A DNA stretch of 64,000 nt from Linnemannia elongata. Taxonomy: Eukaryota > Mortierellomycota > Mortierellomycetes > Mortierellales > Mortierellaceae. Below, one piece after another: positions 1 through 12,637 of the stretch. Below the pieces are notes generated by a model. The model was not told where the DNA came from. It saw nothing but the letters and a program-made list of their open reading frames with translations, and did not search any database. The translations under genes were made by a program, and so were the position numbers. The stretch is from NCBI GenBank assembly GCA_036320915.1, contig JAXBDG010000001.1:1364001-1428000 (forward strand), read 5' to 3'. The stretch's first letter is position 1; every line of letters starts with the position of its first letter.

Positions 1-65
1 AAGGCAGACAAGAAACGAGTACCACACCGTTCAAGCACAGCCAAAGAGATGAGTAATTAACTTAC

Positions 66-886
66 TTGTAAAGCTTGTCGATAAACATACTCCTGACCTT
101 GACCAGACTGGGAGATCCATACATAGAGACAACGAGATTATCAGAGCCATCGTCATTTTTGGAAGAGTTGGTGTCCATTGACTCGGAACCCTCCTCGTTG
201 TTTCCATCCTCAGCGTCCTCGCCAGATCCATCCTCGTCCTGCTCCTCTTCGCTCATCATCTCATTCATACTCTCGTCCCTGTACCGGTGCGATTCGTTGC
301 GGTTTGCACCTTCACTGTCACTGCCTCCGGTCTGACGCTGTGGGGAACGATCATCCTGAGGGGATGCGGATGAATTGCGTCGACCGGAAGGATCGTGCTC
401 ACTCTGTCCTGAATTGTCCTGGTGGCCCCTACCCATAGCACGAGCGCCTTGGTTGGGAAAGGACGACCTGGATGACTCTCCATAGTTATCCTGAGGACCT
501 GGAGAGTTGTCGCGGGAATGGCTTTGGATATCACGCTCGTCGTATTGTACAGTCGATCGAAGAAGACGACCTGACCGACTCCTCCGCAAGGCCTGAGTGT
601 TAGTATGAGATTCTTGGTCGGGTTCCTTCAGAGAGTGGCGGTGGTCCTGAGGATGGCTCTTGGTTTCACTTCCAGGGCCGTGGTCATGGCTTTGCTGGAC
701 CTGACCCTCGGGGTCTTCGGATAGTTTGACGGCCAGGGTGGAAGATTCTGGGGCGGCGGCTGCCACTGAGGTTGAGGATGAGTAGGTATCTGCGAAGTTA
801 CTGTCGCCTTTGTTGCTTGAGCTACTATCCATAGCAAGTCCAAAGTGGAGTCCTTGTATTTGGCTGACTGTTGAGGATGGATGCAT
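66..886 (-). CDS. First coding exon of a partial gene, acidic/Ser-rich N-terminus, possibly HSF-type transcription factor
   Basis: About 273 codons are open from the ATG at 886 to a strong donor (GTAAGT, first base at 65), which leaves a codon split after two bases; the rest lies beyond the left edge. The frame stays open upstream to 1030, but that part is hydrophobic and lacks coding character, so I chose the Met at 886. The product is low-complexity: Ser/Gln/His/Asp-rich, with an Arg patch (RRSRSGRLLRS) and an acidic stretch (MSEEEQDEDGSGEDAEDG). The last residues, VRSMFIDKLYK/N, resemble the opening helix of heat-shock-factor DNA-binding domains (F-V/I-x-K-L-Y/W). That would make it an HSF-type regulator cut at the start of its domain. 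The identification is inference from about ten residues. What is certain is a spliced minus-strand gene with a disordered N-terminus. Confidence 0.55.
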
Positions 887-2073
887 ATTAAAAGAAGAGA
901 GGGAACAAGGAAAAATAATCGTTAAGAAAGATGGCGGACTAAAAGAAAAAAACAAAATGGAAAAAACAAGCCATTGGACAAGTACAAACAAATAGTTTGG
1001 TCCGCCATCATTTCTGCAAAGAGTATCCATCCTACCTAACTGAATGGTGTAAAATTACTGCGCGGGACTAATTATGCACGATCAGCAAGATTAAAGGCGA
1101 GAAAAGAGATGCAAGAAAGAAGGAGAGAAAGATAGAGGAAGCGAGAGAGGGGTCGTATGGTTAGGCTTTTGGGTCACTCAGACGGGACTCCAAACTACCC
1201 CCTGAGTTGTGTGTGTTCGAGTTTCTGACTTTCAAGAACGTTGTTGTCAAAGGGTCGTGGCACAACGCCGAATCGGTGGCAAGTCTGTCGCAACAAGGGG
1301 GCCAACACCGAAAAGATGACAAAAACTCTGACAACAAAACAAACGACCAAAGGTGAGATATAAGTAAGAGCTGAAGAATAAAAACAAAGGGTTCGGTAGT
1401 TTTAGACCGCATCAAAATAAGGGAGGAAGAAGAGAAGAAAGGCATCGAACAATGCGTGCTCTCAAAACAAGCAAAAAAAAATGTGAAGATGGGCACGACC
1501 AGCATCATCGTGGCCATTTTTTTTCGATCGCGCTGGGACGATTGCGGGAGGTGTGAGGGTGATTGATTGTACGGGAGGCATAGAAAGGCGCAAAGTTTTT
1601 TTTTTTTTTTTTTTTTTGCCTTCAGAACTGAGTTTGATTGTGCAACGTCGAGAAAGGATGCAAGGCTGCATGAAAGAGCTGGGAGGGAGGGGACAAGAGG
1701 GGTGACGAAGATTAAGGCGAACCGGAACCACTAACGGACCATATCAACAATGAAAAATGCGCGATCAAAACCAGCCAGGGCTTGAAATCCGAGGCAACTG
1801 AGTCCGTGGAGGTGTAAATGCGCGTGAAGGAGTGGAGTGGAGTGGAGTCAACAAAAGGATGTTTCTGCAGACAGAAAGGCCAAGTGCGGAAGAATCTTTG
1901 AGAGCAGAGGCGCTCAAACGATGTTGTTGATCTGGCCGAAGAAAAATTCAGGGTATAATTTGTTGATTGTGGGGGAAGACGAATTGCCGAAGTACAAGGT
2001 TATGGACCTTGGACTGAGCGGTCCAGATCTTAAGTATCTCTCACACCTGATACCTGTTCATTGTTCTTTGGTT

Positions 2074-2074
<1 letters not shown>

Positions 2075-2117
<43 letters not shown>
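2075..2117. repeat. Poly-T tract, 43 T
   Basis: Uninterrupted run of 43 T, the longest T run in the window. Similar shorter runs lie at 1596-1617, 12606-12636, 18065-18093 and 21209-21234. No target duplication or element body is visible next to it, so it is not evidence of a retroposon. Confidence 0.95.
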
Positions 2118-2118
<1 letters not shown>

Positions 2119-5026
2119 GCTTCCTGACCCTCCTGTTGCCTTTTGAAGGAGGGGAGAGAGATATATGCAAGACGAACGACAAACACGACCAACCACCATC
2201 TGCACGACAAAATAAATAGAAACACCTGAAATAATCAAGAGACTTGGACTCGCACGCGAACAAGATTCGGTGAAAGGAACAATCGAAAAAGAAGGGGAAA
2301 GAATGAAGGGATGAGGGGGGCGGAGAAAGAAAGGAGGGAAGGCCGTGATAGGATGTAAAACGAGGGACGTTGTGGTCCATCAGTTGAAGGGTGAGAGTGG
2401 GTATGTGTGAAGATGAGGGCGGATGGCGTGTGTGTTTTGTAGGTGCGGAAGGAAAGAGTGGAATAGACTGAATGTGGGTCGGAAGGGACAAAGGCAAAAT
2501 TAAGAATTCTCCACCTACCCTTTGATGTGCTTATCCGATCGAGATAGTTTTTAAAGAGAAAACCAAAGGTTCGAGTTAAAGGAGACAAGAGACGTCTAAA
2601 AAGTGAACAAACGAAGGCAGTGAATGAGCGAGTGAGTGAGTGGGGGTAGGCTGAGAAGATGATCTCAAAGGGATTTGAAATAAACACGACTGCAACAGGA
2701 ACGAAAAGGCAGAATGGAAGAACTGCTTGGATGGAAAGAGTAGTCCCTCCTTTTCAGTCGCCTCAAATCGAAGGTAATCGTGTCCAGAAGAACGGAGAAA
2801 TGCTCAACAGGTATAGAAGTGAAGCTTTTCCATCGAGGGGAGATAGTTGTGTTTGCAGTGCAATGGTCAAATACGAATGGTCAGGGGAGAAGGTGAAGGG
2901 ACGAGGGACAAGGGATGAGTATTCCATCACGGCTTGGTAGGGCATCTGCACTTGTATGCTGGATCATGCCAGTGTACAAGCCTATTGTTCTTATTTTTCT
3001 TTTTTCTTTTGAATGGTTTGCGCTTGTTGACACTGTGGTGCTTTTGTTGTCGCCGTTGCAGTTACATGTATATATTGGAGGAGCGAGCGTCATTAGGGGT
3101 GGATGGCGCGAGTTGCGAGAGATGACAGCATTGGAAAAGGAGTGCAGGAAAGGGAATAGGAAAGAGAAGCGAGACAGAGAGGGAAATTGAGGTGCTTTGC
3201 GAAACAGAGTACAACAAAAACAAAAAGAGCAAAAAAAAAAAAAGGGCGGGAGCGAACCATGGAGGGAAGGTGAATGGGTGTGGATAATGATGCTGACGTG
3301 TGTGTTCCAATTGAGTTGTACCTGAGAGAAAGGGATGGCTTTCTTGATGGAGAGGGTGGAAGAGAGATAGAGTAAGAGAGAGAGAGAGAGAGTGTGTGTG
3401 TGTGTGATTATACTCCTGAGCTATTTGCTGTTTGCTGTTGTGTCCCGATGTAAGGCTGAAAGTTAGAAGAGAATGAAGAGGAGGAGGAGGAGGGGAAGGA
3501 GGAGGAGGCGGGGGAGAATAAAAAGATGTCCTGATGGGGGAAAGGAAGGAACGAAGGAGAGGAAAGAAAAAATAAGGAAGATCTGCAAGTGACGACTGCT
3601 TGTTAAACTATTCGTGAGATGGAGAGGGCCGGGAAGAAAAGGAGTGAAAGAGAATAGAGGATGGAGCGTCAGTTAGTGCGTGTATTTGTTTGTATCTGTG
3701 TATATGTGTGTGTGCGTATGTGTTGAATGGGTGGATGGTTGGTTGGTTGGTTCAGAACAATAATACATGCTTGAATGAACAGCATGCCTAAAAACACACA
3801 AACAAAAACAAACAAACAAACAAACAAACAGAGACCAACAAACACAAACGAGAAAGAGGAGAAGGAAAGTAAGAACACAAGTCTAGGCGAGCGGACTCGT
3901 TGTTGTTTTTGATGTTGCTATTGTTGTTGTTGTCGTTGTTGTTGTTGTTGGCATTGGCGTTGTTGTTGTTAAAGGGTGGACCAAGAGCAAACAATGAGGA
4001 GAAAAAGATAATAAGAAAAAATGAAGGGAGGGCCATGAAGAAGAGGAAGGAAGTAGGGATTGGACGGATGGGATTGGATGGATGGTGTGGTGACACAGAA
4101 ACAGGGTGGGTGTGTAAGCCAAAAAGAAGACACCAAGGGAATGAAAAATGCTTAAAAGAGAGATATGTGGATGTTGTATTACCCTCAATGCTCGATGCAA
4201 TGCTTGATTGATAATGCTAATGAAGGATGAGAAGAAGGGGAGGAAGAACAGATATAAAGTGTGAGATGAGAGGATGTGGGTGAAAAAGGTGGGAGAAGGA
4301 GATAGAGAGAGAAGAAAGGAAGGAAAAAAGAAAAAGAAGAAAAGGTAGATAAAAAAGAGAGGGAAAAGAAATGTATATATGGGAATGAATTTATCAGATG
4401 AAAGAGAATAGTGTAGTAAAAAAGACCAATTGATTGATAGGAGTTGTTGAAGTAAGGTCTATGGTTGCAAGAAGCAATTGTTTAACTGAATGGATGTGAA
4501 TGTATGTATATATAGGCGATAGAATGAGGAACGCAAGTGAGCAAAAAAGAATAAAAAAAGGCCAAAACATAAAGGGCCTTCCTTCAGTCGCCTGCCTGCT
4601 TCCTTGCCCTCTTCGACTTCTCTCCTGTCTTTCGCTCTTCTTCTCTTCTTCTTCTCTTCCGTACTCTTCCCCTGTGTCAACCCTGTCAGCAAGAGTGCAA
4701 TGGGCAAGAGCACAGGACGACCACTGTCTGTGTTGTGTGTCTGTGTATGCGTCAGTGAGAGTACTAACGTAAAAAAACGAGCAAGTCGATGGTGGTTGTT
4801 TGCATATGCACAATGAAAAGAAAAGGTATAGATAAAAAAAAAGCCCGCCAAAAAAATGAATAGAATGGCATTGTAATTCATTCCGAGAGTAAAGAATAAC
4901 AACGCAGCCAATGTTCGTATGTCCAATAAACAGACCTACACAACCACCGCATCGCTCTCTTTCTCCCTTCCTTCTCGCTCTCTCCCATCCTGTTCTCTGT
5001 TTAAAAAAAGGGGCAGAACTGGAGGC

Positions 5027-5054
5027 AAAAAAAAAAAAAAAAAAAAAAAAAAAA
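5027..5054. repeat. Poly-A tract, 28 A
   Basis: Uninterrupted run of 28 A in gene-free DNA. No retroposon body or flanking duplication is apparent. Confidence 0.95.
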
Positions 5055-8000
5055 GAAGGGAACAATCAACCGTCCATATTGCTAAACAATAAAGAAAAAA
5101 CGATGAGCTGCTTGGAACATGGGAGATTAGGCGTTGCTTCCTCCAGATTCCGTCGAGGGAGGAGGCAGGAAGGAGAAGAAGAAAAACAACGACCTTCGAT
5201 GTCGTAGATGGACAGGAGACTGACAGAAGGAAGCACAGATGCAATGCTGTCCCTTTGCAATTCAGTCATCCAACCAGTCATTCAGTCACTCAGTCAGTCA
5301 TCCACCCTGTCAGTCAGGCATGCCCACAGTCAGACAAACACAAAGAGAGACAAATGGATAGATAGACGACAAGAAAACGAAGGGCAGTAGTCGGATGTCA
5401 TGAAAAATGGCATTATCGTCAACTTTCCTCTTTCCTTTTCTCCTAACCCCTTCCTTTCCTCTTCTCTTTCGTCTCCTACTTCATGCATATTCAACACCCC
5501 CTACCTCCATTCGCCTAGCCACTTCCTAGCAAGTCACTCAGCACATTGTAATGTCTTGGTTTTTTTTTTTGCGTGGGTGTCTTCATTCCATCTGGCCTTT
5601 TTTTGTCTTCTTTAGTCAGGCACCGCATACTCTGGAAAACAGTAGACAAAAAATCTCGGGAGAACGTCCCACATAATTGAGCGACACAGTGAGCATCAAG
5701 AACACGAAAAAATGATGATAGCAGGGAGAGATATAAAAAAGAAGGAGAGAGAGAGAAAGAGAGACAGAGGGAAAAAAAAAGACTTCAACAGTAGGTGGAG
5801 GCGTATGGAGATGAATGGTCAATTGATTGTAACAGTAAAAAAGAACACGAAAGAATGAGTTCCAGGAAAAGAAAGGCATGTTCGTGCGTCAATTGAGCAA
5901 GTTGATGGCAGTTGAGTATGCTCAAAGCAGCAGTCATGAAGATGAGGAAGGTGAAGAACGAGGAAAAGGATCAAAGAAGGATCTAAGAAGAAAAGACGAT
6001 ACAGTGGCGAATGCTCGTCGCAACTCTGCATGGATGCGTTGATGTACATATATATGCATGTGCGATGTGTGAGGAAGGAGGAGGAAGAAGTAAAGAAGGA
6101 AGGCAAGAAAAAGGAAAGGCAAAGAGAAGGTAAAGGAAAGAACCCATTGATTATATGATTGTTATAAAAGCAAAAACAAAGGTAAAGTAAAGCAAGAAAG
6201 CAAGGACGCAAGGAAGCAGCCAACAATGTAATGCAAATGGCAGCAGTTCGAGCAATGCTACATCAATTATGAAATTAAGCTCTTTTGTAATTGACTGATA
6301 GATTCATATGAAACAGAGAGTCCGCTCCTCTGTGCCTTGTCCAGAACACTCCCTCTCCATCTCTATAGCAGCGCACAAACACGCGTACATCTGGCTATCG
6401 AACCCCTCTTGAATGAATATCTTTAAGCCAATCTCAACATAACTGGTAAAATAATATAAAAGAGAAGGGAAGTATATCTGTATGGAGGTTTGGAAAGGGA
6501 AATGAAACGACCAGTTTTGGCCGACATGAGACTAGAATGATGTGAATGAGAGTGTCCACTGACACACATGAACTCATAGAAAAGATTATGAAACAAAAAA
6601 GTGTGCGCACGAGGGCTGTTTTTTCCTTGGAGAGACATCCCGGATTAAGATCAATTAAGACGGAACGATGGGTGGTTCTTGGTAAAGAAGAATGAGTTTC
6701 CTTGCCTTGATAAAGGGAAGGGAGTATGAAGGTCATCTTTTTGTTACTGGCGGCGAGGGGAGATAGGGTTGGAGTATGGCAATGTTGCTTTTTTTTTGAA
6801 GTTGTAGTTGTCATTGTTGTTCTTGTAGTTTGTTATTGGTGTGGGTTGGTGGCTCCCATAAAGACAAAAACGAAGAATAAAAATATGATATAAGCCATGC
6901 GGTGCAGGAGCTGTTTTGTCATCCAAATGTTTTTTGTGTGGTGCTCGGGGAGATGTAGATGTGGGGGAGGAAGGGGAGGGGAGGATAGTTTGGCTGTTGT
7001 GTACAGTATTTTACAGGCGAGAGTATACGAGAGGGAAACCATGGTGGCACCAAGGTCCCTTTTTTCCCTTCTTTTTTGATTTTGGGTCGGGAGGGTTCAA
7101 AGCGGGGGTGGGGATGAAATACAAAAAAGAGTGCACCGCCGAGATAGGAAAAGAACCAGTTTTATAAGGTACATCGGATCGATAGTTCGATATACAACGA
7201 TGTACCATACAAAGAAAAATGGAGATCGCCATGTACAAAAAAGAAAAGGAAGGAGAAATGGACAAATTAAGGGTTGAGGGAAAGGATACATAAAAGGGGG
7301 GAGGGAGGCTAGAGTGAGAGAAATGGACGTACGTTGCAATCGGCAAAAAAAAGTGTCAGGAGAGGGAGTGTCGTCGTCGTTGTTGTCGTCGGCAATGGTT
7401 TCGAACAGGCGGGAAAAAAAATAAAAGAAGGGGGAGTGGAGGAAGGAAGCAGGTGGTTTTTGCGTTGAGGATTGAGGGTTGTGGGATTGTGGACTGAAGG
7501 TTGAGACAGGAGGGGGAGGAGACGGTGAGAGGCAGAGGGAGGGGAGAGGGCGATGTGGTTCTAGGTGTTGTTGTAGTTGGTGGTGATGATGAATGTGATA
7601 GTGGGCGACGAAAGAGTGGAATGAGGGATAGAGTAAGAAAAAGAGAAGAGGGCACAGCGAGAAGACGAAGAGGAAGGAAAAGGAATTGAATGGAGGAGGA
7701 AGCAAGAGGGAAGGGAAGGGAAGGGAAAAGGAAGGATAAGAAAGTAGATGTGAGACAAAGGGAGTAAGAGGAAGAAAAGAAAAGAGTTGAAAGAAAGAAG
7801 AAGAAAGTGAGAAGGAGAAGAGAGAGAAGAAGAAGAAGAAGAAGAAGAAGAGGAAAAGAACAAAGGAAGAAGAAGACGAGAAAGGAAGAAGGAAAAAAAA
7901 GGGCCAAGCTGAACGAAAGGGACAGAAATGAATATGACTCTATACAAGAGAGAAAAGGCTATTCAAAAAAAGTTCGTTATTATTCAATAAAAACAGAGTC

Positions 8001-11000
8001 TATCAATTGAATAAGCTCTTTCTTTTTTCTGTTGGAGTTCATTCAGTTCTGTAGGATGATATCAAGTCATACATAAAAAAAACGGCTCTTTCCTTCTTCT
8101 TGTTCTGGCTGCTTCTCTTGTGTAGGTACTTACTACTACTACTATTTCTACTACTACCACTACTACACCTACTACAATACCCAATACATTCACCACAGTT
8201 CAGTTGATGGATAGTTTTAGAGCTTCTTTTTTCATATTCATGTTCATTTGGACGGTGAACAAGCCTCCTGGTATCGTGTAATCTCATCTTTTCCTCTTCC
8301 TCACACACTCTCCGCTCCTTTCTAATGGCTACGGCGAAATAGAAGCAACCATCGCACATCCATTAGGGCTATCATTCGGAAGGGTAAGAAGAAGGGAAAC
8401 AAAGACATGAAATCAATCCGATGCTGTTCACGTCCTAACCCGCCATATTTACACACAACCGCAAACAGCGGCAACAAATAAACAGAACAAAAAAGAAACC
8501 GAACATCCCATCCGACCGTGGATGCCCTTCTTGCAATGCTAATGCTCTCACCATGTCTCGTCGCCTTGTTCTCGTACTTGCATTACGTTACCTTTTCCTT
8601 CTTTCATTGACCTCTCAGTCCCTTTTTATGTCGCTGAACATTAGCCTTATTGTTGCACTGGCCGTAAACTATCATGGTCACTTGTTTCTCATTGTTCAAA
8701 CTCTCTATTGCATACACTTCGTCAAAAAGAAAGGACGTTTCGAACCCTCATTTCTCACAGCGAGAGCCGTGGAACATGAACACAACGAGACACATTAACA
8801 AAAGGGCGGGATGTATGAGAGATGGTAAAGGGGGGGGGGTTATTACTGGAGAGGAGTAAAAGAAGATAGATGGAGAGGGAAGGATGTTAGATTCTTTTTT
8901 CGGTCAACCTTCGATGGATCGACACATGGAGGACAAAAAAGTGAGATCGCATGGCATTTGACACCCTCCTCATCCCCTCCCATTTGAGGCCCGATTGAAT
9001 TGTGGTTAATGAGGGAGGGTTACTGACTGCCTCCATTGTCCAGACTGTTTGATCGAAATGTAATGCGTGTATTGCTCGGTCTCTCTCTTCCATCCGATCC
9101 GATGCGAAAAAGAGTCTCTTTTATTCGCATGGTTGCACCTCCTTGATATGTGTATATAATTTCTCCTTGTGGACCATCCCTTCCATGGCCGTCCGAGGAA
9201 AATGCAAGGGGACATGCTGTGGTTTAAAAGAAGAGTTTTTCAGTCGACTGATCACTTGCAAACATGCTCGATCAATGAAAGAGAGTGGGTGATCAAATGG
9301 GTCAAGTTAAGCTAGAGAGAGGTTCACAGATAAAAACGAGGGTGAAAAAGCGCGAACGACGATCGGCAGAACAGGTGAACACCGATGACTCGGTGGTTGG
9401 TGCTGCAATGCTGGTGACAAGACCATAAGTCTGTGTGGCCATGGCATTGCAATGCGTCTCGTGTTGTTTTCTTTGCTGGCATTCTTATATACTGATCAAC
9501 CCCTCGTTTCTTTTGTTATTATTTTTTTGTCGCAACAATGTTCTTCTGCTCGCTTAGTCAGGGGTTCTTTACTTCTTTTGTATTCGTTTTGTTTCTTACA
9601 TGCGACAGTTTTCACATAATTGGAACACATTGTTGCATTGTTTTTCTGGAGAGCAAAAAGAAAGAAAAGGAAGACAATAAAACACAGAGACGTAGGAATA
9701 ACAAACATAAACGGTGGAGATGGAGAGACATACATACGCAATAGCGTGTAGAGCAGGGAAGGGAAGGGAAGGGAAGAGAAGGGAAGAGAAGGGTGAGGGA
9801 TGGGAAAGGAGGAAGATCGGTGTCACCCTGGGGTTTTTTTCCTTCCTCGCCCTCTGCTTCCTTTCCTTCCTAGGCTTCCACAAATTCGTGAGGGTGGGTT
9901 TTCCCATTGATTCTCAGATGGTTCGTGTCTTTATCTCAACTCTCAACAGGCCAACAGAGCACAGAGGTGAAAGGCAGGAGAGGAATGAGAACGATGTGGG
10001 ATGGTACGACCATCGCGGACAACCGTGCTCATTGCCTCTGATTAGTTTCTCCTCCCCTCCGTCTTGGTCTCGTTTTTCTCACTCATCCTCTCAATCTCTC
10101 TCTTTATCTCAACATTTGCCTCGAATAGGTCCTTAGTGTTTGTCGCTTTCTCATTTCAAACAAACACATCCAAACCAAGGTTGACTTGCCCCACTCTTCC
10201 ATTATATGAAGAGAAGGACCGCTCCTTTGGTGACTTGTTGTTTATTTTGTCTTGTATTGACTGAACATACCTCAGGGTTGATAAAGCGAACGCTCCAAGA
10301 ACAAAAGCATCCAAACGGACATAAGAGATCCAAGCGTGTCTCTCAGTAATGCAGGTTTCGCTGGGGTCCTCCCTTCTGTCGCCATTTTTGTTTTTTGTGT
10401 TTTTTCTGTTTGGCGTCGTTGACGAACAACAACAACAGCAACAACAACATAACAACAGGAATCCAGCAGGAGCAGGAGTAAACAAAAAACAAACAAAGAC
10501 AAAGACAAACAGACACACAGGAACAAACAAAAACATGCGAAAACAAGCAAAACCAGACAACGGGTGTCCTCTCCTTCTCCCTCACTTTCCTTCCTGCACT
10601 CTGTCTCCTCATTTCTGTTGTACTTTTTCTATCGCCCTGCACTTATTTTCTCTCCTTCCCTCTCCTTCTCCTTCTCCTTCTACTCCTTCTACTTCAGTAA
10701 CTCCTTGGAAGAGATATGAATATTTAGAGCCTAATCGCACAAATCGGAAACCGCATGGTAACGAGTCATTTTTTTCTCTTTTCGCCTTTCATTGCCCTGT
10801 GGTAGGTTCGGTGAGACGAGCAAAAAAAAACTAAGGACGACGAAAGAAGTAGAATTCTCATCGGGGATAACTATCTCCCCACCCATTGGAGAGAGTAAAG
10901 AGAGGTAGAGTAAGAGAGAGAAAAATAACAAACAAACAACCAAACAAACAAACAAAACTATCTGGACAATGCGATTCAATATGCGATCATTGAATAACAA

Positions 11001-12604
11001 ACCACCAACCCTTCTTTTTTAACACTTCCTCAGGTACATGATGTAAGGTACCCTTTTTTTTCCCCTTTCATCCCTTTGGTCCCTTCTCTCTTACTAACAC
11101 TCACGATCCTTTTATTTCTTCCTTTCTTCATTTGTCCCTCTTTCTGTTGCCTCAGTTGGTGGTTCTGTTCTGTCATAAGTATCCAAATAAGGGTACATGC
11201 AAGTCGTTTCGTCTTCTTGTTCTGTTATCGGACAGGTCTTCATGAATTAGACACGACACAACTCAATAGAAAAATAGCTTTTTTTAAAAGGAACCATCCA
11301 GATGGGACCTTTTGTATATTCATTATGACTCGACCCTTTTTTCTGTTGTTTATCATTGCTGGACATATATACTTTTAGATTTCCCAATGGTCGAATGAGA
11401 TTGAAAAAAGAGAAAGGGAAATGAACATTGATCAATTGGCCGTTCGTACGCAGGGCATATAACCAAAAAAAACTTATCCAACCTGGAATGGAAAGAGCGA
11501 GAGGATCGCAGAACAAAAAAAAGGGCCATCGCATCGAAAATAAAAAGAGAGTTAAGAGAGAGAAGGAGAATTAGAAGGGACGAGATTGAAGGGAAAAGGA
11601 AGCAAAGCACCCACACACCCACAGGCAAAGGTACACAGACGCTGAGGCAGTGGGGCCGAGAGCGACAGACTCTTGTTTTTTAGTACATGCCGGAGAAGGA
11701 AATGACCTCTTATTCCCGCTGGCTTACGGGGTGATATTTTGTTCACTATTCTCCGGCCAGGCCCTTCCCTTTTCCTCTTTCTATCGGACCTCACAACGAG
11801 AAAAGAAAAAAAAAAACGGCCTAATTGTTCAAGTAGGATGAAAGAAGGACAAAGAAATAGAAGAACAAAAAATGTATACTTAGGGATCAAGATCCCTCCA
11901 GCATAGCAAAAGGGTAGCCAACCATCAATGGGCATGCGTTGAGAAGGCCACAAAAAACGTGCTGTAGAGAAAGAAAAATGAAGGGAGGTCCGAAGGGAGT
12001 GATGAACGCTGCGGTTTTGATTGGGAGAGAGGATATTTTGAACGAACGAACGAACAGCGAGCTCTCTCTCTTTTCCTTTACTACATCCTTCTTGTCGTTC
12101 TTGCCAGCCGCTCATTGTGCGGTTGAAATCTGCAGAGTCTGTTCCACTCCACGTCAAGAAGGATGAGTTCATCTATCGCCAATTGCTGGTCCTCCGACAG
12201 TTGCAAGTGTGAACTAAATGATGTTCCATGATCTCAAAGTAAATTGTGGGCGAATGAATGTGATAGTGAATGAGAAAGTAAGGCGAATGTGCACTTGTAT
12301 ACTCCAGGCTCGTATGACTATATGTGGGCCTAATCAAAGAGCGAAGGGCGATCCAGTCAGTCAGTATGCCAGACGGTCATACAGTCGCTCTGGCCTACAT
12401 ACAAGCAACGAACTCCACCCTTCATTTTTCTGTGCTCCTCTTTCGTTTTGTTCCCTCTGACCCTCTCTTCATCTTAGTTCCTATCACACGGCTCCCGCGA
12501 TTCCAAAGGCGCACCATTACATAAACATCAAGCATCTCCTTTTTCTAAACGCCTTTGGTATTGAATGGAAATCCACTCTTTACTATTCTACCTACTATCG
12601 AAGG

Positions 12605-12637
<33 letters not shown>

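Larger units (their letters stand above)
887..8000. other. Gene-free stretch, part 1: purine-rich on the + strand
   Basis: No reading frame here has domain content or a believable exon series; the longer minus-strand frames translate to Phe/Leu/Ser/Pro runs, as expected from pyrimidine-rich DNA. It holds poly-T at 1596-1617 and 2075-2117 (43 T), poly-A at 5027-5054, a (GA)n-(TG)n junction near 3375-3406, a CAAA repeat near 3797-3831, TTG repeats near 3899-3968, a cluster of CAGTC/TCAGT units near 5267-5330 and GAA repeats near 7828-7850. Lying upstream of the minus-strand gene ending at 66, it could be promoter or leader DNA for that gene. Confidence 0.6.

Noticed and set aside
2550..2590. 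GGTTCGAG resembling a tRNA T-loop
   Set aside because: Flanking T-stem does not pair and no D- or anticodon arm lies at the right distance.
4394..5065. Minus-strand frame of 223 codons
   Set aside because: Phe/Leu/Ser-rich product of pyrimidine-rich DNA, no domain and no splice context.
7097..7907. Overlapping minus-strand frames of 180-200 codons
   Set aside because: Three overlapping frames are open at once, which marks composition bias (GA/CT repeats) rather than coding.
8553..8798. 81-codon + frame with hydrophobic N-terminus and good start context
   Set aside because: No homologue recognised, no neighbouring exons or poly(A) signal; chance cannot be excluded.
11552..12172. Minus-strand frame of 206 codons
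   Set aside because: No recognisable motif, mixed composition, lies in repeat-rich DNA.
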